NCBI GenBank assembly: GCA_044370695.1
Contig: JBILVB010000085.1
Span: forward strand, 1-17,023
From: JBEIFW01 sp044370695
GTDB taxonomy: Bacteria > Actinomycetota > Acidimicrobiia > Acidimicrobiales > Ilumatobacteraceae
Direction: 5' to 3'
DNA length: 17,023 nucleotides
Part shown: one piece after another, positions 1 to 7,012 of the stretch
Layout of the letters: the number at the start of each line of letters is the position of its first letter
How positions within the stretch are numbered: the first letter of the stretch is position 1
The notes under the pieces: generated by a model
What the model was told of the DNA's origin: nothing
The model's input: the letters and a program-made list of their open reading frames with translations, nothing else
Databases searched by the model: none
Position numbers and translations under genes: made by a program

Positions 1-1250
1 GTGAGCGGAACACCGGCGATCTCGAAGGTGCCGTCGACTCGCAGGGCCTCGACGGGGCCGGTCCCGGTCGTAGCGAGCGTTGCGTTGGAGACGTTCTGGC
101 GGGGTTGCGCCTTCACGATCTTGTTGGCGTAGAGGACCGGCACGCTGCCGAGGACCTGACCCCGCTTGGCCGACCAGGTCGAGCTGACCAGCATGTCTTT
201 CACCTGCGCCGGCGTGGCCGCCGGGTACTTCTGGACGAGTTGGGCCGCCACCCCGGCCACGACGGCGGTCGATTGCGAGGTGCCGCTGCCGCGGATGAAC
301 CGGTTGCCCTGGGTGCTGGTGGTCTGGTCGAGCCAGCTCCCCGGAACTCGCAGGCCGGGGACGTCGACGCCCGGTACGAGCACGTCGGGGGTGCGATCGA
401 CGGTGCCGCGGTCGGAGAACGAGGCGACCGTCCACTGGGTGGCATCGACGGTGCCCAGCCGGTCGGCGGCTCCGACGGTGATCACGTCCGGGTTACGGGC
501 GGGGAAGGCGAGGTCGACCTTGGTCGTACCGTCGTTGCCGGCCGCGGCCACGACGACGATGCCGGCCCGCACCGCCTCGGACACGGCGTGCGACAGCGGA
601 TCGCTCGACGCCGGGTTCGTGCTGTTCGTCCCGTAGGGGATGGCGATGACACGGATGTTGCGGCCGTCGGTCGTGCGGTTCTCCACCGCCCAGTCGATGG
701 CGGCCACCACCTGGGTGACGTCGACGGCGCCGTCCGCAGCGCCGGCCTTGAGGCTGATCACCCGACTGTCGGGCGCCATGCCGGCGAAGCCGGTGATGCC
801 GGGAAGGGTCGCCTCGTTCGACTTGGCGGTGTTGGCCGAGGTGGCACGGCAGGTCGTGGGCGGAGACGCCTGGGGATCGCGGCCGTTGATCAGCGACGCC
901 AGATGGGTGCCGTGGCCGAACAGGTCGAGGTGCGCAGGCGAATTGGTCTGGGCGTCGAAGGAGAGGTCGGGCCCGGCGGCGAGGCGCCCCGTGCCCGGCA
1001 TCGGCGTCACGCCGGTGTCGATGAGGGCGACGTCGATCCCGGCGCCGCCGAAGCCGCAGGCCCACAGGTCGCGTGCGCCGACGAACCCGGCGAGGTCGTC
1101 GAGGTCGGCAAGGGCTGCCTGGTCGTAGCTCAGAGCTCCACTCACCTGGGTCAGGGCGCTTCCGGCGATGCCGGCCGTGGCAAGGAGCGTGCCGATTGCG
1201 GCAACCGAGGTAAGGCGACCGAACCACGTGTTCGAGCGGTGGCGTTCCAT
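1..1250 (-). CDS. S8 family (subtilisin-like) secreted serine protease, C-terminus cut by window edge
   Basis: The minus frame starting at ATG 1250 stays open to the left edge, giving about 416 residues without a stop, so the C-terminus lies outside. Residues ~11-31 form a hydrophobic export signal after an RHR-containing N-terminus. The subtilase catalytic triad is visible: Asp78 in ALIDTGV, His113 in FGHGTHLAS, and Ser325 in GSGTSQSTAVVAG, with the oxyanion Asn239 in AAAGNDG. The usual Ala-x-Pro after the catalytic Ser is replaced by Gln-Ser-Thr-Ala-Val. Only about 40 residues separate the signal from the catalytic domain, too few for a full I9 propeptide. No strong Shine-Dalgarno precedes the ATG. 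It is expected to cleave proteins outside the membrane; the substrate is unknown. It lies 127 bp downstream of the nuclease lipoprotein gene on the same strand. Confidence 0.92.
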   Translation of the reverse strand, partial: MERHRSNTWFGRLTSVAAIGTLLATAGIAGSALTQVSGALSYDQAALADLDDLAGFVGARDLWACGFGGAGIDVALIDTGVTPMPGTGRLAAGPDLSFDAQTNSPAHLDLFGHGTHLASLINGRDPQASPPTTCRATSANTAKSNEATLPGITGFAGMAPDSRVISLKAGAADGAVDVTQVVAAIDWAVENRTTDGRNIRVIAIPYGTNSTNPASSDPLSHAVSEAVRAGIVVVAAAGNDGTTKVDLAFPARNPDVITVGAADRLGTVDATQWTVASFSDRGTVDRTPDVLVPGVDVPGLRVPGSWLDQTTSTQGNRFIRGSGTSQSTAVVAGVAAQLVQKYPAATPAQVKDMLVSSTWSAKRGQVLGSVPVLYANKIVKAQPRQNVSNATLATTGTGPVEALRVDGTFEIAGVPL

Positions 1251-1307
1251 GCCCTGGGATGTTCGGCCGGCTCGGTCACGATCCGGTGCGGTAACCCCTC
1301 TATTCTA

Positions 1308-1341
1308 ACTCAAAGAGTGAAACTCGAAACGCTCAGAGTGA
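1308..1341. promoter_or_regulatory. Paired CTCA(AA)GAGTGA repeat upstream of the protease gene
   Basis: CTCAAAGAGTGA (1309-1320) and CTCAGAGTGA (1332-1341) form a direct repeat with 23-bp start-to-start spacing. The first copy sits inside the small palindrome ACTC-AAA-GAGT (1308-1318). The pair lies 58-91 bp upstream of the protease ATG (minus strand), in the only locally AT-rich stretch of the 127-bp gap. Beside it the minus strand reads TAGAAT (1302-1307), a possible -10 element with no convincing -35. The arrangement fits an operator pair or promoter region, but this is inference. Confidence 0.3.
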
Positions 1342-1377
1342 GATCTGCGTTGGGTCGGACTCGTTCCGTGGGAATCG

Positions 1378-2316
1378 CTACCGACTCGGTGCTGGCGACC
1401 AGGGCGCGATTCGAAGGCCCACGCAGTTGTCCCGGAGGAGATTGCGCAATCGCCCGGCTTCCGAAGCGTCGACGGTCAAGCCCCATCTGGCTTTCACGGC
1501 GACCCAGTCCCCGAGGTAGCGGCACCAGTCGTTGCGTTGCGGCGGCATCCAGTTCGCCGGGTCCTTGTCCCCTTTGGCCCGGTTGGAGGTTGCGCTGACG
1601 GCGAGCAACGTGCGGCGATCGGACAGGTCGTTGGCGTATGCGGTTCGGCGCGCCGCCGACCATTCCCACGCGCCCGAGTCCCAGGCCTCCTTCAGCGCAA
1701 CGACATGGTCGATGTCGAGTGCCGAGGGTTCGGATTCGCTCCGGCCGTCGTAGGCGCTCAGCCAGTCGCCGGCGACGACTCGGCAGCCGAACGGGTCGAC
1801 CTGAGCCGGGGATCGGCTGTCCCGGATCAGCACCGCCTCCCGAACGTTGCAGGACCCCTGGCCGCTGGCGAGCCAATGCGGGAACAGGGCCCGCTCGTAA
1901 CCGTCGGGCCGCTCCGGTGCGACGGTGAGCCCGGCGAGCACCTCGGTGGCGTCGAGGCTCCGGTCGGCCGTCGGTGCCGGAGCCGGTGCGGGGGTCGGGG
2001 CCGGAGTGGGGGTCGGGGCCGGCGTCGGGGCCGGCGTCGGGGCCGGGGCCGGTGCGGGGGTCGGGGCCGGGGTCGGGGTCGGGGCCGGGGTCGGGGCCGG
2101 AGTGGGGGTCGGGGCCGGGGTCGGCGCAGGTGTTGGCGTGGGTGTCACGGTCGGGGCCGGCGTGGGTGCGACCGTCGGTCTCGTCACCGTGACTGCCGCT
2201 TGCACCGCCACCGTCGTCGTCGAGTCGGTGACCGACACGGTGGAGGCGTCGCCACACGACGCCACGGTGGCCGCGACGACGAGCATCGCAACGGCTGCGG
2301 CGCGCCAGGACCCCAC
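1378..2316 (-). CDS. Lipoprotein with DUF1524/HNH nuclease domain (GmrSD C-terminal-like) and Pro/Thr/Ala linker
   Basis: A 312-residue protein starting at GTG 2316. Residues 1-21 are a lipoprotein signal with lipobox Val-Ala-Ser-Cys21, so the mature protein should be anchored outside the membrane. Residues ~47-117 are an almost pure Pro/Thr/Ala linker made of PTPAP-type repeats. Residues ~122-312 match the actinobacterial DUF1524 (PF07510) secreted family: an FPHW motif, then DIDHVVALKEAWDSGAW with candidate catalytic His204, then ANDLSDRRTLLAVSATSNRAKGDKDP with the conserved Asn and Lys of the HNH/beta-beta-alpha-metal fold. Four cysteines (~156, 178, 265, 298) could form two disulfides. 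ATG at codon 11 is an alternative start, but it would shorten the signal and remove its Arg5. It probably degrades extracellular nucleic acid; the substrate is inferred from the family only. Confidence 0.88.
   Translation of the reverse strand: MGSWRAAAVAMLVVAATVASCGDASTVSVTDSTTTVAVQAAVTVTRPTVAPTPAPTVTPTPTPAPTPAPTPTPAPTPAPTPTPAPTPAPAPAPTPAPTPAPTPTPAPTPAPAPAPTADRSLDATEVLAGLTVAPERPDGYERALFPHWLASGQGSCNVREAVLIRDSRSPAQVDPFGCRVVAGDWLSAYDGRSESEPSALDIDHVVALKEAWDSGAWEWSAARRTAYANDLSDRRTLLAVSATSNRAKGDKDPANWMPPQRNDWCRYLGDWVAVKARWGLTVDASEAGRLRNLLRDNCVGLRIAPWSPAPSR
1966..2178. repeat. G-rich degenerate tandem repeat encoding the Pro/Thr/Ala linker
   Basis: The plus strand carries many copies of GGGGTCGGGGCCGG and close variants, most regular from about 1978 to 2148. 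Read on the minus strand it gives Pro codons alternating with Thr and Ala codons. Repeated runs of four or five guanines separated by short spacers on the plus (non-coding) strand could fold into G-quadruplexes. The tract should be prone to slippage in copy number; changes in units of six bases would keep frame and only alter linker length. Confidence 0.85.
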
Positions 2317-2320
2317 CGGA

Positions 2321-2336
2321 TCGCAGGGTACTGCGA
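2321..2336 (-). other. Small perfect hairpin between the DMT transporter and nuclease genes
   Basis: TCGCAG-GGTA-CTGCGA forms a 6-bp perfect stem with a 4-nt loop. It lies 25 nt past the transporter stop codon and ends 4 nt before the GTG start of the nuclease lipoprotein, where a ribosome-binding site would be expected. There is no T-run after it, so it is a weak terminator candidate. It could instead affect initiation at the downstream GTG, which has no evident Shine-Dalgarno. Confidence 0.3.
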
Positions 2337-2361
2337 GTGGAGCGTCGCGGCCGGGACTGCG

Positions 2362-3264
2362 TCAGCGCCGCGCGGGGCGGTACTGCACGAGGACGACCCC
2401 GGCGATGGTGACGACGCCGCCGAGGATCGTCAGCAGCGAGAGCCGCTCATGGAGCAGTACGGCACCGAAGACCACGCCGAGCACGGTCGACAGGTAGGCG
2501 ACCGCGCTGGCCTGCAGGCCCGTCGCCCGTCGGGTCAGCTCCGAGAACAGCACGAACGACAGTGCGAGGCCGAGCAGCGAGAGATACGCGAACGACAGCC
2601 AGAACGTCCAGGGGAACGACAGCGACGATCGGTCGTCGGGCACGGCTGCGACCGACAGCAACACGGCGGAGATCACGAGTTGCATGGCGACGACCATCGT
2701 CCGGTCGAGGCGCGGGAGCGGGTGCCGCTTGTACATCATCCCGCCGATCGCGGCCGTCAATGCTGCGAGCAGCCCGAAGACGATCCCGAGCGGGCGGACG
2801 TCGCCCTCTATCGCCCGCCAGGCGACCAGGACCGTGCCGGCCATGCCGACGGCGAGTCCGGCGATCGAGCGAGCCGAGGTCGCCTCCCGCAAGAGCACGG
2901 GCGCGAGGACGGCGACGAACAACGGCATGGTGTTCGACATGATCGCCACCAGTCCGGCTGGTGCGTTCCGAGCGGCGAGGAACAAGAACGCGGTCGACAT
3001 CGCGGTCATCGGGACGGCGATGGCGGCGATGCCGAGCCACTCGGCGCGGCCCCGTGGCCAGTCGGCGCCGCGCTGGCGCGAGATCATCGTCAACACGGCG
3101 GCGCCGACCACGGCGCGGGCTGCGGCGACGGTGAGCGGGGGGACCGTTCGCCCGGCGACGCGCATCGCAACGGTGTTCATCGCCCAGAAGGACGCCACGG
3201 TGCAGAACAGCACCACCATCGGCACGGCGGTCAGCCCACCGCGCCGTTGCGTGACCGCAGCCAT
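2362..3264 (-). CDS. EamA/DMT-superfamily transporter (RhaT/YdcZ-like drug/metabolite exporter)
   Basis: A 300-residue integral membrane protein with about ten hydrophobic segments in two EamA-like halves, roughly residues 10-150 and 158-295. EamA-type features include FWAMNTVAMRVAGR near the start, SNTMPLFVAVLAPVLLRE (~110-127) closing the first half, and VAYLSTVLGVVFGAVLLHERLS (~255-276) closing the second, where an acidic-basic pair follows the helix as is usual in the family. The basic end QYRPARR is expected in the cytoplasm. ATG 3264 is chosen because the hydrophobic region starts soon after it; the ribosome-binding site is weak. It is divergent from the Pth2 gene with about 39 bp between starts. 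The family moves small metabolites, amino acids or drugs; the substrate cannot be told from sequence. Confidence 0.9.
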   Translation of the reverse strand: MAAVTQRRGGLTAVPMVVLFCTVASFWAMNTVAMRVAGRTVPPLTVAAARAVVGAAVLTMISRQRGADWPRGRAEWLGIAAIAVPMTAMSTAFLFLAARNAPAGLVAIMSNTMPLFVAVLAPVLLREATSARSIAGLAVGMAGTVLVAWRAIEGDVRPLGIVFGLLAALTAAIGGMMYKRHPLPRLDRTMVVAMQLVISAVLLSVAAVPDDRSSLSFPWTFWLSFAYLSLLGLALSFVLFSELTRRATGLQASAVAYLSTVLGVVFGAVLLHERLSLLTILGGVVTIAGVVLVQYRPARR

Positions 3265-3303
3265 GCCGGCACCGTACCGCTCGAGGCTGCTACACCCGAC
3301 CGG

Positions 3304-3723
3304 GTGGACGAGACCGTGCCCGTGGCTCCCGACGACGTCAAACAGGTGATCGTGATCCGGCGCGACCTCGGCATGCGGCGGGGCAAGGAGATCGCCCAGG
3401 GCGCCCATGCGTCGTCGGCTTGGTTGATGTCGGCGGTGGCCGACGCCCTCGATCCGGCAACGGGACGAGCCACCGTCACGCTCGATTCGGTCGCCGCCGC
3501 CTGGGTGACGACGTCGTGGCGCAAGGTGGCGCTGCAGGTCCGTGGCGAAGCCGAGTTGCTCGCCCTCCACCACGAGGCGCAGTCGCGTGGTCTGCGCAGC
3601 CATCTGATCCGCGACTCCGGGCGCACCGAGTTCGGCGGCGTGCCCACCTACACCGCGCTCGCCATCGGCCCGGACCGCACGACGCGCATCGACGAGGTGA
3701 CCGGACACCTCGCCCTCTACTAG
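3304..3723 (+). CDS. Peptidyl-tRNA hydrolase, Pth2 family
   Basis: About 139 residues if translation starts at GTG 3304. The Pth2 signature is clear: VKQVIVIRRDLGMRRGKEIAQGAHAS (~12-37), with Lys28 and His35 in the positions conserved in Pth2, then a central ALQVRGEAELLALHHEAQSRGL segment, and the C-terminal IRDSGRTEF...PTYTALAIGP with Asp104. Pth2 enzymes free peptides from prematurely released peptidyl-tRNA. They are typical of archaea and eukaryotes, but a bacterial Pth2 branch is known, especially in actinobacteria, usually alongside the unrelated Pth1. The start is uncertain: GTG codons at 3316 and 3322 are also in frame and none has a good Shine-Dalgarno. No ATG is suitable, because the first internal one would delete the first strand. 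The next gene follows after 30 bp. Confidence 0.88.
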   Translation: MDETVPVAPDDVKQVIVIRRDLGMRRGKEIAQGAHASSAWLMSAVADALDPATGRATVTLDSVAAAWVTTSWRKVALQVRGEAELLALHHEAQSRGLRSHLIRDSGRTEFGGVPTYTALAIGPDRTTRIDEVTGHLALY

Positions 3724-3753
3724 GCGCAGCCCTCGACCTGACACCATGCCGGG

Positions 3754-4593
3754 GTGGACCTGGGGATCTGTGTACGCGACCGACCGGCTGCCGAGCTCGC
3801 CCGCCTCGGGCGCTTCGCTGAGTCGGAGGGATTCGGCGAGGTCTGGGTGCCCGATCTGCGTGGCGGTGGCCCAGGTGGGCGGGATGCGTTCATCAGCCTG
3901 GGGGCGTTGTTCGAAGCCACCGAGACCGTGCGCGCCGGTATCGGGGTCGCCGCCGTGATCTTCCACGACGAAGCCGGACTCGCCCGGGCGGCGGGCACGT
4001 TGAGCGAGCAGTCGGCGGGGCGATTCTCGTTGGGTATCGGCGTGTCCCATCGCGAGGCGGCGGGCGACCGGGCGCAGTACCCCGGTTCGCCGCTCGCCGA
4101 GATGCGTCGTTGGCTCGACGCGCTCGATCAGCGCTCGCACCGCGGCGGCCTGGCGTTCGGCGGTGGGTTCCCGGTGCTCGTCGGCGCCCTCGGACCGAAG
4201 ATGGTCGCCCTCGGGGCTGCGGCGTCCGACGGTGTCGTCCTCAACTGGCTCACCCCCGAACACGCTGCGACCACGGTCGCTCAGGTGCGCGCCGCCGCCG
4301 GCCCGGGGCGATCGCCCCGCACGGTGCTCTACGTGCGGATCTCGCCTCCCGCATCCGCCCACGCCGACGCCGTGGCCTACGACTCGCTCGCCAACTACCA
4401 CCGGCACTTCGTCGCCCAGGGCCTCACCACGCCCGAGGCGATCGTGGCCGGTACCTGCGTCCCGGCCGACGAGCCGGCCGCGGCGCGCGACCGGCTCGCG
4501 GCGTACGCGGAGGCCGGCGTCGACGTGGTCTGCCTGTACCCCCACGGCATCGAGGAGCCCGATCGGGCGCGCGTGCTCGCCTCCATCCGGTAG
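3754..4593 (+). CDS. LLM class (luciferase-like), probably F420-dependent oxidoreductase
   Basis: A 279-residue protein beginning at GTG 3754, which gives the family-typical start MDLGICVRDRPAAELARLGRFAESEGFGEVWVPDL. It has the luciferase-like TIM-barrel pattern: an acidic N-terminal strand, then TETVRAGIGVAAVIFHDEAGLARAAGTLSEQSAGRFSLGIGVS (~55-98), where a known-type 'P..A..A.TL...S.GR..LGIG' block is recognisable, then VLVGALGPKMVALGAAASDGVVLNWLTPEHA (~142-171), characteristic of actinobacterial F420-dependent members. These enzymes transfer hydride between F420 (or FMN) and an unknown organic substrate. Cofactor choice is inferred from family and lineage. It lies 30 bp after the Pth2 gene and 33 bp before the exporter gene, on the same strand. 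Confidence 0.85.
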   Translation: MDLGICVRDRPAAELARLGRFAESEGFGEVWVPDLRGGGPGGRDAFISLGALFEATETVRAGIGVAAVIFHDEAGLARAAGTLSEQSAGRFSLGIGVSHREAAGDRAQYPGSPLAEMRRWLDALDQRSHRGGLAFGGGFPVLVGALGPKMVALGAAASDGVVLNWLTPEHAATTVAQVRAAAGPGRSPRTVLYVRISPPASAHADAVAYDSLANYHRHFVAQGLTTPEAIVAGTCVPADEPAAARDRLAAYAEAGVDVVCLYPHGIEEPDRARVLASIR

Positions 4594-4596
4594 GTT

Positions 4597-4613
4597 GGTT
4601 GTATCAAGCAACC
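4597..4613. promoter_or_regulatory. Palindromic operator candidate upstream of the DHA2 exporter
   Basis: GGTTGTATCAAGCAACC has 5-bp arms (GGTTG/CAACC) around a 7-bp centre and starts only 4 nt after the stop of the preceding gene. The composition (TTG...CAA half sites) is like MarR- or TetR-type operators that often control DHA2 efflux genes. No regulator gene is in the window, so this is inference. The block is immediately followed by the strong ribosome-binding site GGAGGG at 4617-4622, with 4 nt to the ATG at 4627. Confidence 0.4.
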
Positions 4614-4626
4614 ATCGGAGGGCGGG

Positions 4627-6180
4627 ATGGCGGAGGGAGCAGGACCGGCGTCGCTCGTGCCGGGGTTCACCGCGGCGCGGCTGCGATTGGTGCTCGGGGC
4701 GCTGATGCTCTCGGTGTTCCTGTCGTCGATGGAGTCGACGATCGTGTCGACGGCGCTGCCGACCATCGCCGGGGAGTTCAACGCCTTCGAGAGCTTCGCC
4801 TGGGTCGGTACGGCGTACATCGTGGCCTCGACGGTCTCGACACCGGTGCTGGGCAAGCTGTCGGACCTGTTCGGTCGCCGGGTCGTGTTCCAGGCCACGA
4901 TGGCCGTGTTCTTCGTCGGGTCGCTGCTGTGCGGTCTCGCCCGATCGATGGAGCAACTGATCGCCTTCCGGGCGGTGCAGGGTGTCGGCGGCGGCGCCAT
5001 CCAGGCCCTGGCCTTCGCCGTGATCGGCGACATCCTCCCGCCGCGCGAGCGGGGTCGGTACATCGGATTCTTCACGATGTCGTTCGCGGTCGCTGCCGTC
5101 GCAGGCCCGCTGCTCGGCGGGTTCATCATCCAGCACTGGAGCTGGGAGTGGATCTTCCTGTGCAACCTGCCGCTGGTCGCGCTCGCCGGGGCGATCACCC
5201 ACGTCGCGCTGCGGCTTCCCTTCACCCGTCGGCAGGCCCGGATCGACTGGCTCGGCGCCGGCCTGCTCGCCGGTGGGGTCGGGATCGGTCTGATCGCGCT
5301 CGAGCGGGGCCCGGCCGGATGGACCGAGCCGCTCGTGCTCGGCGGGTTCGTCGCCAGTGCGGTGCTGCTCGTCGGCTTCGTGCTGCAGGAACGGCGAGCG
5401 TCGGAGCCGATGCTCCCGCTTCGCCTGTTCCGAAATCGGGTCGTGCTGGCGTGCTGTGCGCTCGGTGTCGTGGTCAGTTCGTTCTCGTACGGCGCGTCGA
5501 ACTTCCTGCCGCTGTACTTCCAGGACGTGCTGTTCGTGTCCCCGACCGAGTCGGGGTTGCGGCTGCTGCCGATCATGGGCGGCGTGGTGATCATGTCCAC
5601 CGTCAGCGGGCGCCTCATCGCCCGGACCGGTCGCTACCGGATCTACCCGATCCTGGGCACCGTGGTCATGGCGGTCGGGGTGCTCGCCCTCACCCGGATC
5701 AGCGCTGACAGCACCTACCTGTCGCTCGCCGTGCCGATGTTCCTCCTGGGTCTGGGCTCGGGGATGGTCTACCCGGTCACCTCGATCGCCACGCAGAACG
5801 CCTGCGAGTTGCGAGACATGGGCGTGGCGACCGCGTCGCTGATGTTCTTCCGGTCGCTGGGGGGCTCGCTGGGCCTGGCCGTGTTCGGCACGATCCTGAA
5901 CTCGACGATCCGAGCCGAACTGCCCGCCCGCACCGGTCTGTCGGCCGACGAGGCGGTGTCGTTGATCCGGGCCCCCGAGGACATCGCTGCGCTCCCGGCC
6001 GACGTCCGGTCGTCCGTGGTCGACGTGCTCGCCCAGGGGATCAGCACCATCTACTGGGTGTGCGCCGGGGTGATGGTCGTCGGGATCGTGTGGGCGCTGC
6101 TGCTCCCCGAGTTGCCGTTGCGGGGCAAAGCAGGAATCACGGACAAGCTCTCGGAACCGGCGGCGACCGCCGCTCACTGA
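4627..6180 (+). CDS. DHA2-family (EmrB/QacA-like, 14-helix) MFS drug exporter
   Basis: A 517-residue transporter of the length and shape of the DHA2 proton-coupled multidrug family. The first helix carries FLSSMESTIVSTALPTI (~31-47), matching the family motif 'LD.TIV..ALP.I' with Glu in place of the usual Asp. Motif A GKLSDLFGRR (~76-85) follows helix 2, motif B RAVQGVGGGAIQ is at ~115-126, and antiporter motif C AGPLLGGFI is at ~159-167. Further helices run to a charged tail after ELPLRGKAG. The ATG follows a strong GGAGGG ribosome-binding site. The enoyl-CoA hydratase-type gene begins 13 bp after the stop, so the two are likely cotranscribed. Substrates are expected to be amphipathic or aromatic compounds; none is identifiable here. 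Confidence 0.93.
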   Translation: MAEGAGPASLVPGFTAARLRLVLGALMLSVFLSSMESTIVSTALPTIAGEFNAFESFAWVGTAYIVASTVSTPVLGKLSDLFGRRVVFQATMAVFFVGSLLCGLARSMEQLIAFRAVQGVGGGAIQALAFAVIGDILPPRERGRYIGFFTMSFAVAAVAGPLLGGFIIQHWSWEWIFLCNLPLVALAGAITHVALRLPFTRRQARIDWLGAGLLAGGVGIGLIALERGPAGWTEPLVLGGFVASAVLLVGFVLQERRASEPMLPLRLFRNRVVLACCALGVVVSSFSYGASNFLPLYFQDVLFVSPTESGLRLLPIMGGVVIMSTVSGRLIARTGRYRIYPILGTVVMAVGVLALTRISADSTYLSLAVPMFLLGLGSGMVYPVTSIATQNACELRDMGVATASLMFFRSLGGSLGLAVFGTILNSTIRAELPARTGLSADEAVSLIRAPEDIAALPADVRSSVVDVLAQGISTIYWVCAGVMVVGIVWALLLPELPLRGKAGITDKLSEPAATAAH

Positions 6181-6193
6181 CGAAGGACGGGAC

Positions 6194-7012
6194 ATGACCG
6201 AGTTCGCAGATCGCGACGACGACGTGGTGGTCGAGATCGAGGATCCAGTGTGCGTGATCCGGCTCAACCGACCGGCTGCCCTCAACGCGCTGACCTACCC
6301 GATGCTCACGACCTTCCGGCGCGCCGTGGACGCGGCCGCCGTCGACTCGCGCGTGGTCGGCATCGTCGTCACCGGGACCGGGCGCGGGTTCTGCTCGGGC
6401 CTCGATGCGTCGGTGCTGCAGAGCACGGTGGGCGCCGGGTCCGGATCGATGGGCACCGCGCCGGTAGCCGGGCAGGACGAGGTGCCCGGCTTGTTCACCT
6501 ACCTGCTGGCGGTGCCCAAACCGGTGATCGCAGCAGTCAACGGGGTGGCGGCGGGCGGCGGGCTGGTGCTCGCCTCGATGTGCGACCTGCGCTTCGCCGG
6601 CCCCGATGCATCGTTCACCACGATCTTTTCGAAGCGCGGGCTCGCTGCCGAGCACGGCACCACATGGATCCTCCCGCGCCTGCTCGGTGTCGGGCGGGCG
6701 CTCGACCTGCTCTGGACGTCCCGGCGGATCGACGCGTTCGAGGCCCTGCGCATCGGCCTGGTCGAGGAGCTCGCCGAGGGCGATCCGGTCGAGGCCGCCT
6801 GCACCTACGTGCGCACGCTCGCCGAAACCGTGTCCCCCGCCTCGATGGCCGACGCCAAGCGGCTCGTGTACGCCCACCTCGGTACGGACTACCCCGAGGC
6901 GCTCTTCGAGATCGACGCAGTGACCCGGGCGGCGATCGATCGACCCGATGCGCGGGAGGGCGCCGCTGCGCTCATCGAGCGCCGGCCGCCGCGCTTCCCG
7001 CGCCTCGGGTGA
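6194..7012 (+). CDS. Enoyl-CoA hydratase/isomerase family (crotonase-fold) protein
   Basis: A 272-residue crotonase-fold protein. The two oxyanion-hole segments are GRGFCSGLD (~64-71) and NGVAAGGGLVLASMCDLRFA (~116-135). Glu153 in KRGLAAEHGTTWILPRLLG lies near the first catalytic Glu of hydratases. Position ~171 (GRALDLLWTSRRID), where hydratases carry the second catalytic Glu, is Asp. Residues ~72-100 form a Gly/Ser-rich insertion before the second oxyanion segment. The reaction on the acyl-CoA is therefore uncertain: hydratase, isomerase or hydrolase. The ATG is preceded by AAGGA at 6183-6187. It lies 13 bp after the exporter gene, suggesting cotranscription. Its last 41 bp overlap the 3' end of the convergent GGDEF gene. 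Confidence 0.9.
   Translation: MTEFADRDDDVVVEIEDPVCVIRLNRPAALNALTYPMLTTFRRAVDAAAVDSRVVGIVVTGTGRGFCSGLDASVLQSTVGAGSGSMGTAPVAGQDEVPGLFTYLLAVPKPVIAAVNGVAAGGGLVLASMCDLRFAGPDASFTTIFSKRGLAAEHGTTWILPRLLGVGRALDLLWTSRRIDAFEALRIGLVEELAEGDPVEAACTYVRTLAETVSPASMADAKRLVYAHLGTDYPEALFEIDAVTRAAIDRPDAREGAAALIERRPPRFPRLG

Noticed and set aside
105..1598. A 497-codon plus-strand open frame
   Set aside because: The complementary frame encodes a subtilase with all catalytic motifs. The plus frame is Gly/Arg/Asp/Val low-complexity sequence with no domain.
1975..2160. Possible CRISPR-like or satellite array
   Set aside because: The units are short (about 12-18 bp), degenerate, without spacers, and stay in frame within a coding sequence. 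This is a protein linker repeat.
1925..2497. A plus-strand open frame with (Gly-Val/Ala-Gly)n repeats resembling an elastin- or PE_PGRS-like protein
   Set aside because: It is the antisense reading of the Pro/Thr/Ala linker of the lipoprotein gene. The flanking sequence has no signal or domain, and the minus-strand gene has a lipobox and a DUF1524 domain.
1537..3723. A 728-codon plus-strand open frame
   Set aside because: Only its last ~139 codons (Pth2) show family motifs. The upstream part is Arg/Gly/Asp-rich antisense to the nuclease lipoprotein and transporter genes.
2362..6285. A 1,307-codon open frame on the minus strand spanning several genes
   Set aside because: Only the 3' 903 bp (2362-3264) encode a recognisable protein (EamA transporter). 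The rest is low-complexity Arg/His/Pro/Gly/Glu-rich translation antisense to clear plus-strand genes, as expected in high-GC DNA with few stops.
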